Shown: one piece after another, positions 8,564-16,746 of the stretch
Layout of the letters: every line of letters starts with the position of its first letter
How positions within the stretch are numbered: position 1 is the stretch's first letter
Source of the DNA: Oscillospiraceae bacterium
GTDB taxonomy: Bacteria > Bacillota > Clostridia > Oscillospirales > Oscillospiraceae
Length of the DNA stretch: 55,963 bases
Assembly: GCA_017469795.1 (NCBI GenBank)
Contig: JAFUFT010000020.1
Span: 1 to 55,963 of the forward strand
Reading direction: 5' to 3'
Position numbers and translations under genes: made by a program
The notes under the pieces: generated by a model
Seen by the model: only the letters and a program-made list of their open reading frames with translations
Told to the model about the DNA's origin: nothing
Database searches by the model: none

Positions 8564-9988
8564 ATGCCTGTACTGATCGGATTGGCAGCCGTTTTGCTTC
8601 TGGGGATCCCGTTGGTCCTGGGGGTCCGGACTGCCCGGTTCCGGCCGGAACCCGTTCCTGCGTCCCCGGTGGAGGAGATCCCGCTGGACGGGGAGGCCGC
8701 AGTGGAGCATCTCCGGCAGATGATCCGGTGCAGGACTGTTTCAGCCCCGGAGGAGCGGGATGAAGCGGAATTCGAGCGGTTCCGGGATCTGCTGCCCCGG
8801 TGCTATCCGCAGGTGTTTGCCCGCTGCCGTGTGGAGCGGGTGGATTCCACCGGGCTTCTGATCCGGTGGGAAGGGAAGCGGCATGATTCACCGGCGGTGT
8901 TTCTCAGTCACTATGACGTGGTGCCGGCCGACCCGGAGGCATGGGAAAAGCCGCCCTTTGACGCGGTGCTGGAGGACGGCGTGCTGTGGGGCCGCGGCGC
9001 GCTGGATATGAAAAACCAGCTGTGCTGTGTGCTGGAGGCCATGGAATACCTGCTGAAACAGGACTTCCGGCCGGAGCAGGATATCTATATGGCCCTGTCC
9101 GGCGAGGAGGAGATCATGGGCCCTACGGCGGAGACGATCCGGGATCTGTTCCGGCAGCGGGGGATCGCCCCGGCCTTCGTACTCGACGAGGGCGGGGATA
9201 TCATCGACGGCTTTTTTCCCGGAACAAATCAGACCTGTGCCATGGTGGGCGTCGGGGAAAAGGGCGTGGCGAATCTCCATTTCGTGGCCCGCAGCAGCGG
9301 GGGACACGCTTCCGTGCCCACGGCGGACAATCCGCTGCCCCGGCTGTGCCGCGCTGCGGTCAGAATGGGGAACTTCCCCCAGCGGTCCTGTCCGGCGCTG
9401 GAGCGGATGGTGGACGTCATGGGACGGTACTGTAACAGGAAAACCCGGCTGCTGCTTGCAAACCGGGATGTGTTGAGGCCGCTGTATTACCGGTGGCTCC
9501 GACGGCAGGGCGGGATGCTGGAGGCATCCTCACGGACGACCGTGGCGCTGACCCGGGCAAGAGGCAGCAGTGTCGGCAACGTGATCCCCACGGAGGCGGA
9601 GCTGTTCGCCAATGTGCGGATGCTCTGGGGAGACACCACGGAGTCGGTGATTGAGCGGCTCCGGCAGAAGATGCGGGATCCCGGCATTGAGATCCAGAAA
9701 AGCGTCTGCGCCGATCCCCGGCCGGATTCCGAGCTGACCGCCGGATGGGATGCGCTGCGAAGCGCCATCCGGGCCACATGGCCGGAGGCGGTGGTGACAC
9801 CATATCTGATGGTGGCCACCACGGACGCCCGGCACTGGCGGGACATCTGCCCCAATGTGTACCGGTTCTCCGCCAAGGCGGTCACAGGAGAGGAGAAGGC
9901 TACAGTTCACGGAAACAATGAGCGGATCCGCGTGGAAAACACCCTCCGGGGCGCACAGTTCTTTGTGCGGCTGATGCGGCAGTGCTGA
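8564..9988 (+). CDS. M20-family metallopeptidase, membrane-anchored
   Basis: A zinc-dependent amino- or carboxypeptidase of the M20A group (PM20D1/carboxypeptidase S-like). An N-terminal hydrophobic segment (VLIGLAAVLLLGIPLVLGV) suggests a membrane anchor or signal. Metal ligands are seen in LSHYDVVPAD (His) and GRGALDMKNQL (Asp). The catalytic Glu pair is in LSGEEEIMGP, further ligands are in LDEGGD, and the late histidine is in TVHGNNERI. The start is placed at the ATG at 8564 because CGGAGGG (8551-8557) is 6 nt upstream. An earlier in-frame ATG at 8546 would put this site inside the gene. The protein is about 474 aa. Substrate specificity cannot be read from the sequence. Confidence 0.9.
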   Translation: MPVLIGLAAVLLLGIPLVLGVRTARFRPEPVPASPVEEIPLDGEAAVEHLRQMIRCRTVSAPEERDEAEFERFRDLLPRCYPQVFARCRVERVDSTGLLIRWEGKRHDSPAVFLSHYDVVPADPEAWEKPPFDAVLEDGVLWGRGALDMKNQLCCVLEAMEYLLKQDFRPEQDIYMALSGEEEIMGPTAETIRDLFRQRGIAPAFVLDEGGDIIDGFFPGTNQTCAMVGVGEKGVANLHFVARSSGGHASVPTADNPLPRLCRAAVRMGNFPQRSCPALERMVDVMGRYCNRKTRLLLANRDVLRPLYYRWLRRQGGMLEASSRTTVALTRARGSSVGNVIPTEAELFANVRMLWGDTTESVIERLRQKMRDPGIEIQKSVCADPRPDSELTAGWDALRSAIRATWPEAVVTPYLMVATTDARHWRDICPNVYRFSAKAVTGEEKATVHGNNERIRVENTLRGAQFFVRLMRQC

Positions 9989-9992
9989 CCGA

Positions 9993-10418
9993 TCAGGTCT
10001 CCGCAGGTCCCATGCGCCGGATGATGCAGGAAACTCCGTAGCCTATGGCGGCGCCGATGGTGTTGAGGATCAGATCCTCCACTTCCGTCACGCCAGTGCT
10101 GAACACATACTGGCTGATCTCGATCAGCAGGGAAAGACCGGCTCCCCAGAGGATGGCCCGGGGACCGCAGTCCGTCAGCGCCGGAAGCAGGAGTCCCGCC
10201 GGGACGAACCAGATCAGATTCCCGAACAGATAGTACAGGAACCAGCCGGTGCTGTTCCGCAGGATTCGGTACAGACTCACAAAAGGTATCCACAGGATTC
10301 GGCCCTCCCGGAACAGGGGGTGAGTTCCGAAATCGGAACGGAACACGGTGATCCGCAGCAGAACGGCGATGTAGAGAAGAAAAACGGCCCAGAGCAGCAG
10401 CTTTCGGAACAGCTTCAT
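9993..10418 (-). CDS. VanZ-family membrane protein
   Basis: A 141-aa membrane protein with four predicted transmembrane segments. It has the VanZ signature layout: IPFVSLYRILRN in the first loop, NLIWFVPAGLLLPAL in the middle, then SLLIEISQYVFSTGVTEVED and LILNTIGAAIGY at the end. VanZ relatives raise teicoplanin or lipoglycopeptide tolerance or have phosphotransmitter-like roles, and the role here is unknown. The frame is open far upstream, but the ATG at 10418 overlaps the nth stop codon in an ATGA arrangement, which sets the start. Confidence 0.88.
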   Translation of the reverse strand: MKLFRKLLLWAVFLLYIAVLLRITVFRSDFGTHPLFREGRILWIPFVSLYRILRNSTGWFLYYLFGNLIWFVPAGLLLPALTDCGPRAILWGAGLSLLIEISQYVFSTGVTEVEDLILNTIGAAIGYGVSCIIRRMGPAET

Positions 10419-11059
10419 GCCTCTGCTCCGGTCCCTGTAAAGAAGTCGCAGAAGGGTGCCAGGGTGCACTGGCTGCATTTGGGGGTTCTGGCGGTACATA
10501 CCGCCCGGCCGTGGAGCACGATCCGGTGGCAGAAGTCGCTGCTCTCCTCCGGCGGGATCACCTGACGCAGCTGCATTTCCACCTTTACCGGGTCTTTGCC
10601 CCGGCTGAGGCCCAGCTTTCCGCAGATGCGGATGCAGTGGGTGTCGCAGACGTAACCCTCCTGTCCGTAGATGTCGCCCAGAAGCAGGTTCGCGGTTTTT
10701 CGCCCCACGCCCGGCAGCTTCAGCAGGTCCTCCATGTTGTCCGGCACTTTTCCTCCGAAATCCGACAGCAGCATCCGGCAGGCCAGTACGATGTCCCGGG
10801 CTTTGTGATGGTAGAAGCCGCAGGAGCGCACCAGTTCCTCCACGTCGGCGATGTCCGCCTCCGCAAAGGACTCCAGCGTGGGATAGGCCGCGAACAGGGC
10901 CGGGGTGATCATGTTGACCCGGGCGTCGGTACACTGGGCGCTGAGCCGAACGGCAATCATCAGTTCATAGTCCTTTTTGTATTGAAGGGCGCACAGGGCG
11001 TCGGGATACAGGGCCTTGAGTCCCTCAATGATATTTGTGACTTTCTCTGTAACTTCCAT
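10415..11059 (-). CDS. nth: Endonuclease III (DNA glycosylase/AP lyase)
   Basis: A base-excision-repair enzyme removing oxidised pyrimidines. The helix-hairpin-helix LLKLPGVGRKTANLLLG (near 105-121) is followed by VCDTHCIRICGKLGL with the catalytic Asp near 135. The C-terminal [4Fe-4S] cluster cysteines are in CTARTPKCSQCTLAPFCDF. The length of 214 aa is normal. The start at 11059 follows GGAG at about 8 nt. The reading frame extends 24 codons upstream, but that stretch is AT-rich promoter sequence. It forms an operon with the overlapping vanZ-like gene. Confidence 0.95.
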   Translation of the reverse strand: MEVTEKVTNIIEGLKALYPDALCALQYKKDYELMIAVRLSAQCTDARVNMITPALFAAYPTLESFAEADIADVEELVRSCGFYHHKARDIVLACRMLLSDFGGKVPDNMEDLLKLPGVGRKTANLLLGDIYGQEGYVCDTHCIRICGKLGLSRGKDPVKVEMQLRQVIPPEESSDFCHRIVLHGRAVCTARTPKCSQCTLAPFCDFFTGTGAEA

Positions 11060-11090
11060 CGTGTTCACTCCGTAATATGTTTGTTTTGAG

Positions 11091-11119
11091 TATACCATAC
11101 TTTTTTCAAATATGGTATA
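11091..11119. promoter_or_regulatory. Inverted repeat in the nth/cupin divergent region
   Basis: TATACCATA (11091-11099) and TATGGTATA (11111-11119) form a 9-bp perfect inverted repeat with an 11-nt spacer. A TATAAT hexamer (11116-11121) overlaps the right arm. The position between divergent genes suggests an operator over a promoter, but no regulator is linked to it here. Confidence 0.4.
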
Positions 11120-11232
11120 ATAATAAATCATGATACGGAGCGTGACAATACGGCGCTTTTCAGAAACGAGAGAAACCGGGCCTGATTATAGAGGCTTGGC
11201 TTGACAAATCGGGATTTGCGGAGGTGGCAATC

Positions 11233-11562
11233 TTGCTGATAGATTTCAACAAGATAGAATCAATGACTATTCCGGGGATGAACAATGGTACCGGTATGAT
11301 GAGCGCTCGTATGTATAACAACGATTCCTATCGGATCATTCCGACAGCGATTCATCCGGGCGGAAGCATTGGTAACCATAAGCAGGAGTCCGGAGACGAC
11401 ATGAATTATATTATCAGAGGAATGGGCAGAGCGATTTGCGATGGCATCGAGGAAGAACTGAGACCGGGAGTCATGCACATCTGTCCGAAAGGAGCAGAAC
11501 ACACTATCATCAATACCGGAGAGGAAGATTTGGTCATGCTGACGATCGTGGTGAAGAAATGA
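11233..11562 (+). CDS. Small cupin-domain protein
   Basis: A single-domain cupin barrel of about 109 aa. The first cupin motif is visible as HPGGSIGNHKQESGDDMNYI (near 42-61), with Gly-rich, His and Glu-type ligands. The second is HICPKGAEHTIINTGEEDL (near 84-102), with a metal-binding His. Such proteins bind a divalent metal and act as isomerases, dioxygenases or sensors. GGAGG (11219-11223) points to the TTG at 11233 rather than the GTG at 11224. The gene overlaps sfsA by ATGA. Base composition is less GC-rich than the flanks, which may mean later acquisition. Confidence 0.8.
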   Translation: MLIDFNKIESMTIPGMNNGTGMMSARMYNNDSYRIIPTAIHPGGSIGNHKQESGDDMNYIIRGMGRAICDGIEEELRPGVMHICPKGAEHTIINTGEEDLVMLTIVVKK

Positions 11563-12284
11563 GTACGTATCTGTTTGAAAAGCCTTTGATCCGGGGAACG
11601 CTGCTGAAAAGAAAAAGCCAATTCACCGCTTTGGTAGATATAGACGGAGAAGAATTGATTGCTCACATCCCGACGACAAACCGCATCGGTGATGTGGAGA
11701 ACAAGAATCTGCCGTGTCTCCTGTCATATCATGATGATCCGAAGCGCAAGCTGAAATACGATATCGAGGCAGTGCTTCTTTCTGATGATGAAAACTGGAT
11801 AGGGATCAATCAGATCCTTTCCAACAGGCTGGTAGAGTTCTTTTTCAGCGAGCACGAACTGGATGCGATCGTTTCGGACTTCGACAGCGTTCAGCGCGAG
11901 GTGAAACTGGGCATCTCCAAGCTGGATTTCAAAGTTGGAGATACCTATTTGGAAGTAAAGACGCCTCTGACTACGATCAATGTAAAATACGGGAAGGATA
12001 TAAAGACGCTCCCGCCGAAGCCGTTTTCTTCAACAGACAGGATGGTGAAGCACCTGAAGGAGCTCGCCGGATCGCTTAAGGATCATGAAAGGGCTGTATT
12101 TCTGCAGGTGTATCAGTATCGCATTACAGAAAAAAAGGAACGGCTCAGGTCAACTCACTATGAAGAGGTGTCTCAAACCTTCAAGGCTGCGGCGGAGGCA
12201 GGCGTTGAGTTCTGGGAGATCCAGATGGATTTCAGACCGGAAGGAGTAACTCTTTACAGCATAACGAAAAGTACAGACTTATAA
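11559..12284 (+). CDS. sfsA: SfsA-family DNA/RNA nuclease-like protein
   Basis: A 241-aa protein with the SfsA layout: an N-terminal OB-like part (FEKPLIRGTLLKRKSQFTAL, then VDIDGEELIAHIPTTNRIGD) and a C-terminal PD-(D/E)xK nuclease-like part with TYLEVKTPLT as the EVK active-site strand. SfsA was first described as a sugar fermentation stimulation protein in E. coli and is now grouped with nucleases. The usual glycine-rich PxxxN(P/T)GRM core is less well kept (IPTTNRIGDVENK), so this is a divergent member. The start overlaps the cupin stop codon, so the two genes are translationally coupled. Confidence 0.75.
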   Translation: MSTYLFEKPLIRGTLLKRKSQFTALVDIDGEELIAHIPTTNRIGDVENKNLPCLLSYHDDPKRKLKYDIEAVLLSDDENWIGINQILSNRLVEFFFSEHELDAIVSDFDSVQREVKLGISKLDFKVGDTYLEVKTPLTTINVKYGKDIKTLPPKPFSSTDRMVKHLKELAGSLKDHERAVFLQVYQYRITEKKERLRSTHYEEVSQTFKAAAEAGVEFWEIQMDFRPEGVTLYSITKSTDL

Positions 12285-12414
12285 ATTGGAGGTTGTAGAG
12301 TTCTTTCCGGGAAGCCTCCGGCGGCCAATCCCGTTTCGTTCCCACGCTCGGGGATACGTCTAAAAAACGGGAGAATAAAGTAGACAAACTCCAATCTGAA
12401 GAGGAGGGAACCTT

Positions 12415-13713
12415 ATGTATCAGCCCCTGGCGGACCAGATCCGCCCCACGTCGCTGGAGGAAGTGGTGGGGCAGGAGCATATCCTCGGCGAGGGAAAAAT
12501 GCTCCGGCGGATCATCGAGTCCGGCCGGATCCCGAACCTGATTTTTTACGGACCCTCCGGCGTCGGGAAAACCACGGTGGCCGGTATCATTGCCGCACGG
12601 ACCAACCGTACGCTCTATAAGCTCAACGCCACCAACGCCTCCACCGCCGAGGTCCGGGAGATTTTGGCTCAGCCGGATACCCTGATGGCGCCCAACGGCG
12701 TGCTGCTGTATCTCGACGAGATTCAGTATTTTACGAAGAAACAGCAGCAGTCCCTGCTGGAGTCCATTGAGAACGGCAAGGTGACGCTGATCGCCTCCAC
12801 CACAGAGAATCCCTATTTCTATGTCTATAACGCCATTCTGTCCCGGTCCACGGTGTTTGAGTTTCAGGCCATCTCTCCTGAGGCCGCGCTGAAGGCCGTG
12901 AAACGCGGCGTTTCCATCATGGAACGGCAGGAACACCTCGCCGCAAAAGCGGAGGATGGCGCTCTGGAGCATATCGCCTCTGCCTGCGGCGGCGATATTC
13001 GCAAGGCCATGAATGCGGTGGAGTTGCTGTTTTCCACCGGTCGGGAACAGGACGGGGTCCTGAAGATCACGCTGTCCGACGCGGAGCAGGTCACGCAGAA
13101 ATCCGCCCAGCGGTATGACCGGGACGGGGACAGCCACTATGATATCCTCTCCGCGTTTCAGAAGTCCATCCGGGGATCGGATCCGGATGCGGGCATCCAC
13201 TATCTGGCCCGGCTTCTGGAGGGCGGCGATCTGGCATCCGCCATCCGGCGGCTGTTGGTGATCGCTGCGGAGGATGTGGGGCTGGCTTATCCCACCGCCA
13301 TCTCCGTGGTAAAATCCTGCGTGGACGCGGCGCTGCAGCTGGGGCTTCCGGAAGCGCAGATTCCTCTGGCGGAGGCGGTGATCTTTCTCAGCACCTGCCC
13401 CAAGTCCAACTCCGCAGCCGAAGCCATCGCCGCTGCGGCGGAGGATCTGAAGAAGGGAAAAAACGGCGAGATCCCCGCCCATCTAAAGGATGCCCACTAT
13501 GGGGGCGCGCAGAAGTTGGGACGGGGCCTCACCTATCGATATCCGCACGGATATCCGAATCACTATACGCCGCAGCAGTATCTGCCGGACGCGCTGAAGG
13601 ACCGCTGCTACTATGAATACGGTCCCAACAAGATCGAACAGGCGGCCAAAGCCTACTGGGACGCGGTAAAGGGAAACGCTCAGACCCCGGCCGGCAGCGG
13701 CTCCGACTCGTAG
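12415..13713 (+). CDS. rarA: Replication-associated recombination protein A (RarA/MgsA AAA ATPase)
   Basis: A AAA+ clamp-loader-like ATPase acting at stalled replication forks. It begins with the family opening MYQPLADQIRPTSLEEVVGQ. It has Walker A GPSGVGKTT (near 46-54), Walker B LYLDEIQYF (near 100), and sensor 1 in LIASTTENPYF. The C-terminal tetramerisation part holds KSIRGSDPDAGIHYLARLLE and GLAYPTAISVV, and the end includes YRYPHGYPNHYTPQQYLP as in all RarA. At 432 aa it is full length. GAGGAGGG precedes the ATG. The 3' end overlaps the convergent S1-domain gene by 34 bp. Confidence 0.95.
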   Translation: MYQPLADQIRPTSLEEVVGQEHILGEGKMLRRIIESGRIPNLIFYGPSGVGKTTVAGIIAARTNRTLYKLNATNASTAEVREILAQPDTLMAPNGVLLYLDEIQYFTKKQQQSLLESIENGKVTLIASTTENPYFYVYNAILSRSTVFEFQAISPEAALKAVKRGVSIMERQEHLAAKAEDGALEHIASACGGDIRKAMNAVELLFSTGREQDGVLKITLSDAEQVTQKSAQRYDRDGDSHYDILSAFQKSIRGSDPDAGIHYLARLLEGGDLASAIRRLLVIAAEDVGLAYPTAISVVKSCVDAALQLGLPEAQIPLAEAVIFLSTCPKSNSAAEAIAAAAEDLKKGKNGEIPAHLKDAHYGGAQKLGRGLTYRYPHGYPNHYTPQQYLPDALKDRCYYEYGPNKIEQAAKAYWDAVKGNAQTPAGSGSDS

Positions 13714-14591
13714 CGCCAGCGGCTGACGGAGCCCTCCGTCTGAAAATATTCCAGCGGCGGGATGGACCGCTCCCGGGGCAGAGTCCGGATCACGATGAGC
13801 TTGACCTTCTGTCGCTCCGGCACGATGGCCTTGATGTATACGCTGACCCGGTCTCCCGGCAGCAGATCCCCCCGGTACTCCGCCAGACCGGACAGATTCG
13901 GCGTCAGCTCTATGAACACGCCGTAGTCCTTGACGCTGCGGACAATGCCCACCACTGTCTCCCCCACGGAGAACCGGGCCGCGTTTTGAGACCAGGTTCC
14001 CAAAAGCTCCCGATGGGTCAGGTTGATCCGTCCCATTCTGAGATCCCGGGAGAGAATGGCCACGAAGATGTGCTCTCCTTCGGAGAAGCGGTCCCGGCTG
14101 TGGTTGATCCGGGAGATGGAGATGTGCTCAATTGAGAGCAGGGATACGTTTCCGCAGCCGACGTCGCAGAATGCGCCGAACCGGTCCAGGTGGGTCACCA
14201 CCGCCGGCAGCACCGTTCCCGTGGACACCTCGTAGAGCAGATGATCCAACGCCTCCTGCTGGGCGGCCCGGCGGGAGAGATAGACATAGGGATGCGGCTC
14301 CCACAGGCCCTCTGTGGAAGTGACACGAAAGCAGACCGGCTTCCCTACCCGGCTGAGAATGGCGATGTCCCGGACGGTACCGTCGGAGATGCCAATGGCG
14401 GTCTCCTCCCGGGGAATGATCCCGCGGACATCTCCCAGATCCACGATCAGATCATGGCCTGTGGTTGCCGATTGGGCTACGGCTTCCAGGATCATGCCGT
14501 CCTGGCAGTGCTTTTTCAGCTGTTCCCGGCTCATATTCGCGGCATTGAGAGATTCCGGGAACATGCCCTCGGGATAGTATGTAAGATTCAT
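13680..14591 (-). CDS. S1 RNA-binding-domain protein (ribosomal S1-like)
   Basis: A 303-aa protein with two or three OB-fold S1-type repeats: DLGDVRGIIPREETAIG (near 52), LPAVVTHLDRFGAFCDVGCG (near 128) and VVGIVRSVKDYGVFIELTPN followed by LSGLAEYRG (near 211-240). It is shorter than the four-to-six-repeat RpsA and fits the clostridial S1-like family of RNA-binding or translation-related proteins. AGGGAGG precedes the ATG. It is monocistronic and convergent with rarA. Confidence 0.85.
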   Translation of the reverse strand: MNLTYYPEGMFPESLNAANMSREQLKKHCQDGMILEAVAQSATTGHDLIVDLGDVRGIIPREETAIGISDGTVRDIAILSRVGKPVCFRVTSTEGLWEPHPYVYLSRRAAQQEALDHLLYEVSTGTVLPAVVTHLDRFGAFCDVGCGNVSLLSIEHISISRINHSRDRFSEGEHIFVAILSRDLRMGRINLTHRELLGTWSQNAARFSVGETVVGIVRSVKDYGVFIELTPNLSGLAEYRGDLLPGDRVSVYIKAIVPERQKVKLIVIRTLPRERSIPPLEYFQTEGSVSRWRYESEPLPAGV

Positions 14592-14660
14592 AATGATTCC
14601 TCCCTGATTGACTTAGGTTTTTTATGTAGGACAGGGGAGATCCCCTGTGCCGGACGGGTT

Positions 14661-14981
14661 TTAGAGAATGCGTCCCCCCAGCGCCGTCATCAGACGGCGG
14701 CAGTCGGCGGCCTGCGTGTCGTCCGTGAGCACCGACACCAGCGCTTCGGCCGGCGCGGTCACGCCGTTTTCCGCCACCGGCGGCATGGCGCCCATCAGAC
14801 TGTTGCCGAAGGTGTTGCCGCCGGGTGCGCCGAAGGGGTGGGCCACCAGAAGCGTGCCGCCCGGGGTGCCATCCGGGGTTCTGGGCCGTCCGGAAACGGT
14901 GTAACCCCGGCGGCGGAGCTTCTGGGCGGCCTGACGGGCCTGCTGGGGGCTGGCGAATTCGCCGGTAATGGTAATGGACAT
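14661..14981 (-). CDS. Small conserved hypothetical protein
   Basis: A 106-aa protein starting MSITITGEFASPQQARQAAQ, placed at the ATG at 14981 after a strong AAGGAGGG site. The N-terminal half, with paired basic residues (KLRRRGYTVSGRPR), looks like a small alpha/beta fold of the sort that detects element pairing in general-stress proteins. A Gly/Pro-rich centre and a helical C-terminus follow. A homologous repeat may be present, because TALGGRIL at the end is typical of repeated HTG-like stress domains. I cannot assign a function. The reading frame extends upstream to 15227 over the opposite-strand DUF951 gene, and that part is not coding. Confidence 0.65.
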   Translation of the reverse strand: MSITITGEFASPQQARQAAQKLRRRGYTVSGRPRTPDGTPGGTLLVAHPFGAPGGNTFGNSLMGAMPPVAENGVTAPAEALVSVLTDDTQAADCRRLMTALGGRIL

Positions 14982-15053
14982 GAGATTCCCTCCTTTGGCC
15001 CTATTGTTGCCTGCGGAGCGGAAACTTATGCGTGATTGATTGAGGTGAAGAAG

Positions 15054-15239
15054 ATGGATGTGAGACTGGGCGATACGCTGGTGATGAAAAAGACCCATCC
15101 CTGCGGATCGAGAGAGTGGAAGGTCCTGCGTACCGGGATGGACTTCCGGCTCAAATGCTTGGGCTGCGGCCATGAGGTGATGGGCCCCCGGGCCAAGCTG
15201 GAGAAGAACATCAAAGAGATCCGCCATGCCGAAGAATGA
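15054..15239 (+). CDS. DUF951 family protein
   Basis: A 61-aa protein containing LGDTLVMKKTHPCGSREWKV and FRLKCLGCGHEVMGPRAKLE. These are the two conserved halves of DUF951, a very small Firmicute family with a zinc-ribbon-like CxxC pattern (Cys in PCG, then CLGC). It is probably a nucleic-acid or ribosome-associated protein, often near replication or chromosome-partition genes. GAGGTG (15042-15047) selects the ATG at 15054. It overlaps the start of recQ by 14 bp. Confidence 0.88.
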   Translation: MDVRLGDTLVMKKTHPCGSREWKVLRTGMDFRLKCLGCGHEVMGPRAKLEKNIKEIRHAEE

Positions 15240-16746
15240 GACGATGACCGAGGCCGGGCGGCTGCTCTATGAGCATTTCGGGTATCAGTCCTTCCGGCCG
15301 GCACAGGAGACGCTGATCTCGGCTCTGATGGAGGGAAGGGACGCTTTGGGCATCATGCCCACTGGCGCGGGCAAATCCATGTGCTATCAGATCCCGGCGC
15401 TGATGCTGCCGGGGATCACCCTGGTGATCTCGCCCCTGATCTCCCTGATGCAGGATCAGGTCCGTGCCCTGAAGGCCGCCGGGATCCGGGGCGCGTATCT
15501 CAACAGCTCCCTGACCTGGAAGCAGTACCTGCTGGCCCTGGAAAACGCCCGGCAGGGAGTCTACAAGATCATCTATGTTGCGCCGGAACGGTTGGAGAGC
15601 GAAGAGTTCCTGGAGTTTGCCCGATCGGTGGAGATCTCGCTGATCGCGGTGGACGAGGCCCATTGCGTTTCCCAGTGGGGGCACGACTTCCGACCCTCCT
15701 ACATGACCATCGCACCCTTTGTGGAAAAGCTCCCGCGCCGTCCGGTCCTGGCGGCCTTTACCGCTACGGCGACGCCGGCTGTCCGAGACGACATCCTGAC
15801 CCATCTTTCCCTGCGGGAGCCGGAGATCCGGGTCACGGGATTCGACCGGGAAAACCTGACGCTCCGGGTGCTTCGGCCCACTGATAAAATGGCGGCGCTG
15901 CAGGAGTTCGTCGCCCAGCACCCGGAAGACAGCGGTATCGTCTACTGCTCCACCCGGAAGCAGGTGGAGCGGGTGACGGAGAAGCTCCGGGAAAACGGCG
16001 TCTCCGCCCGGGCCTACCATGCGGGCATGAGTGAAAAGGACCGCCGGGAGAACCAGAATGAGTTTCTCTTTGACCGGGTCCGGGTCATGGTGGCCACCAA
16101 CGCCTTCGGCATGGGGATCGACAAGCAGAACGTGGGCTTTGTGGTCCACTACAACATGCCGAAGAACATGGAATCCTACTATCAGGAGGCGGGACGGGCA
16201 GGCCGGGACGGCGCCAGAGCGGAGTGCCTGCTGCTCTACGGCCCCGGAGACGTCCACACGGCGGAGTTCCTGATCCGGTCCTCTCTGGAGGGCCTGGAGC
16301 CGGAGACTGCCCGCCGGCGGGAGACCATGGAAATGGAAAAGCTGGAGCAGATGAAGCAGTACTGCTTTACACCCGGATGTCTCCGGCACTATATTCTCGG
16401 GTATTTCGGGGAGGACTCCCCGGAGCGCTGCGGTACCTGCGGAAACTGCATGGCCCGGCAGAATATCTTCGCTGCCCTGCGGGCAGGTCCCAGACGGAAA
16501 ACCGGGGAGAAGTCCCTGTATGAGCTTTTGCGCAGCATCCGGAAGGATTACGCCGACCGGTCCAGTCTGCCGCCGGAGCTGATCTTTTCCGACCGGACGC
16601 TGCAGGCCATGGCCTCGGAAAAGCCCCAGAACGAGCATGATATGCTGCAGATCCCCGGCGTCAGCCCAGTGAAATATCAGATGTACGGAAAGGTCTTTCT
16701 CAAGGCCATTCAACGCAATTCCCACCGAAGGAGCGGATTGGAATGA
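15226..16746 (+). CDS. recQ: RecQ-family ATP-dependent DNA helicase
   Basis: A 3'-5' superfamily 2 helicase used in recombination and fork repair. Motif I GAGKSMCYQ (near 45), motif II DEAHCVSQWGHDF (near 143) and motif VI QEAGRAGRDG (near 322) are intact. The RecQ-specific zinc-binding cysteines follow in CFTPGCLRHYILGYF and CGTCGNC. A short linker leads to an HRDC domain (LYELLRSIRKDYADRSSLPP to ILQIPGVSP-like end). The winged-helix RQC part appears very reduced, which is common in the 500-aa clostridial form. It is translationally coupled to DUF951 upstream and hisC downstream (4-bp overlap). Confidence 0.93.
   Translation: MPKNETMTEAGRLLYEHFGYQSFRPAQETLISALMEGRDALGIMPTGAGKSMCYQIPALMLPGITLVISPLISLMQDQVRALKAAGIRGAYLNSSLTWKQYLLALENARQGVYKIIYVAPERLESEEFLEFARSVEISLIAVDEAHCVSQWGHDFRPSYMTIAPFVEKLPRRPVLAAFTATATPAVRDDILTHLSLREPEIRVTGFDRENLTLRVLRPTDKMAALQEFVAQHPEDSGIVYCSTRKQVERVTEKLRENGVSARAYHAGMSEKDRRENQNEFLFDRVRVMVATNAFGMGIDKQNVGFVVHYNMPKNMESYYQEAGRAGRDGARAECLLLYGPGDVHTAEFLIRSSLEGLEPETARRRETMEMEKLEQMKQYCFTPGCLRHYILGYFGEDSPERCGTCGNCMARQNIFAALRAGPRRKTGEKSLYELLRSIRKDYADRSSLPPELIFSDRTLQAMASEKPQNEHDMLQIPGVSPVKYQMYGKVFLKAIQRNSHRRSGLE

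Noticed and set aside
9993..10934. A 313-aa version of the VanZ-like protein
   Set aside because: The first 170 residues overlap nth out of frame and are Arg/Gly/Pro-rich shadow sequence. The ATGA overlap with nth sets the start at 10418.
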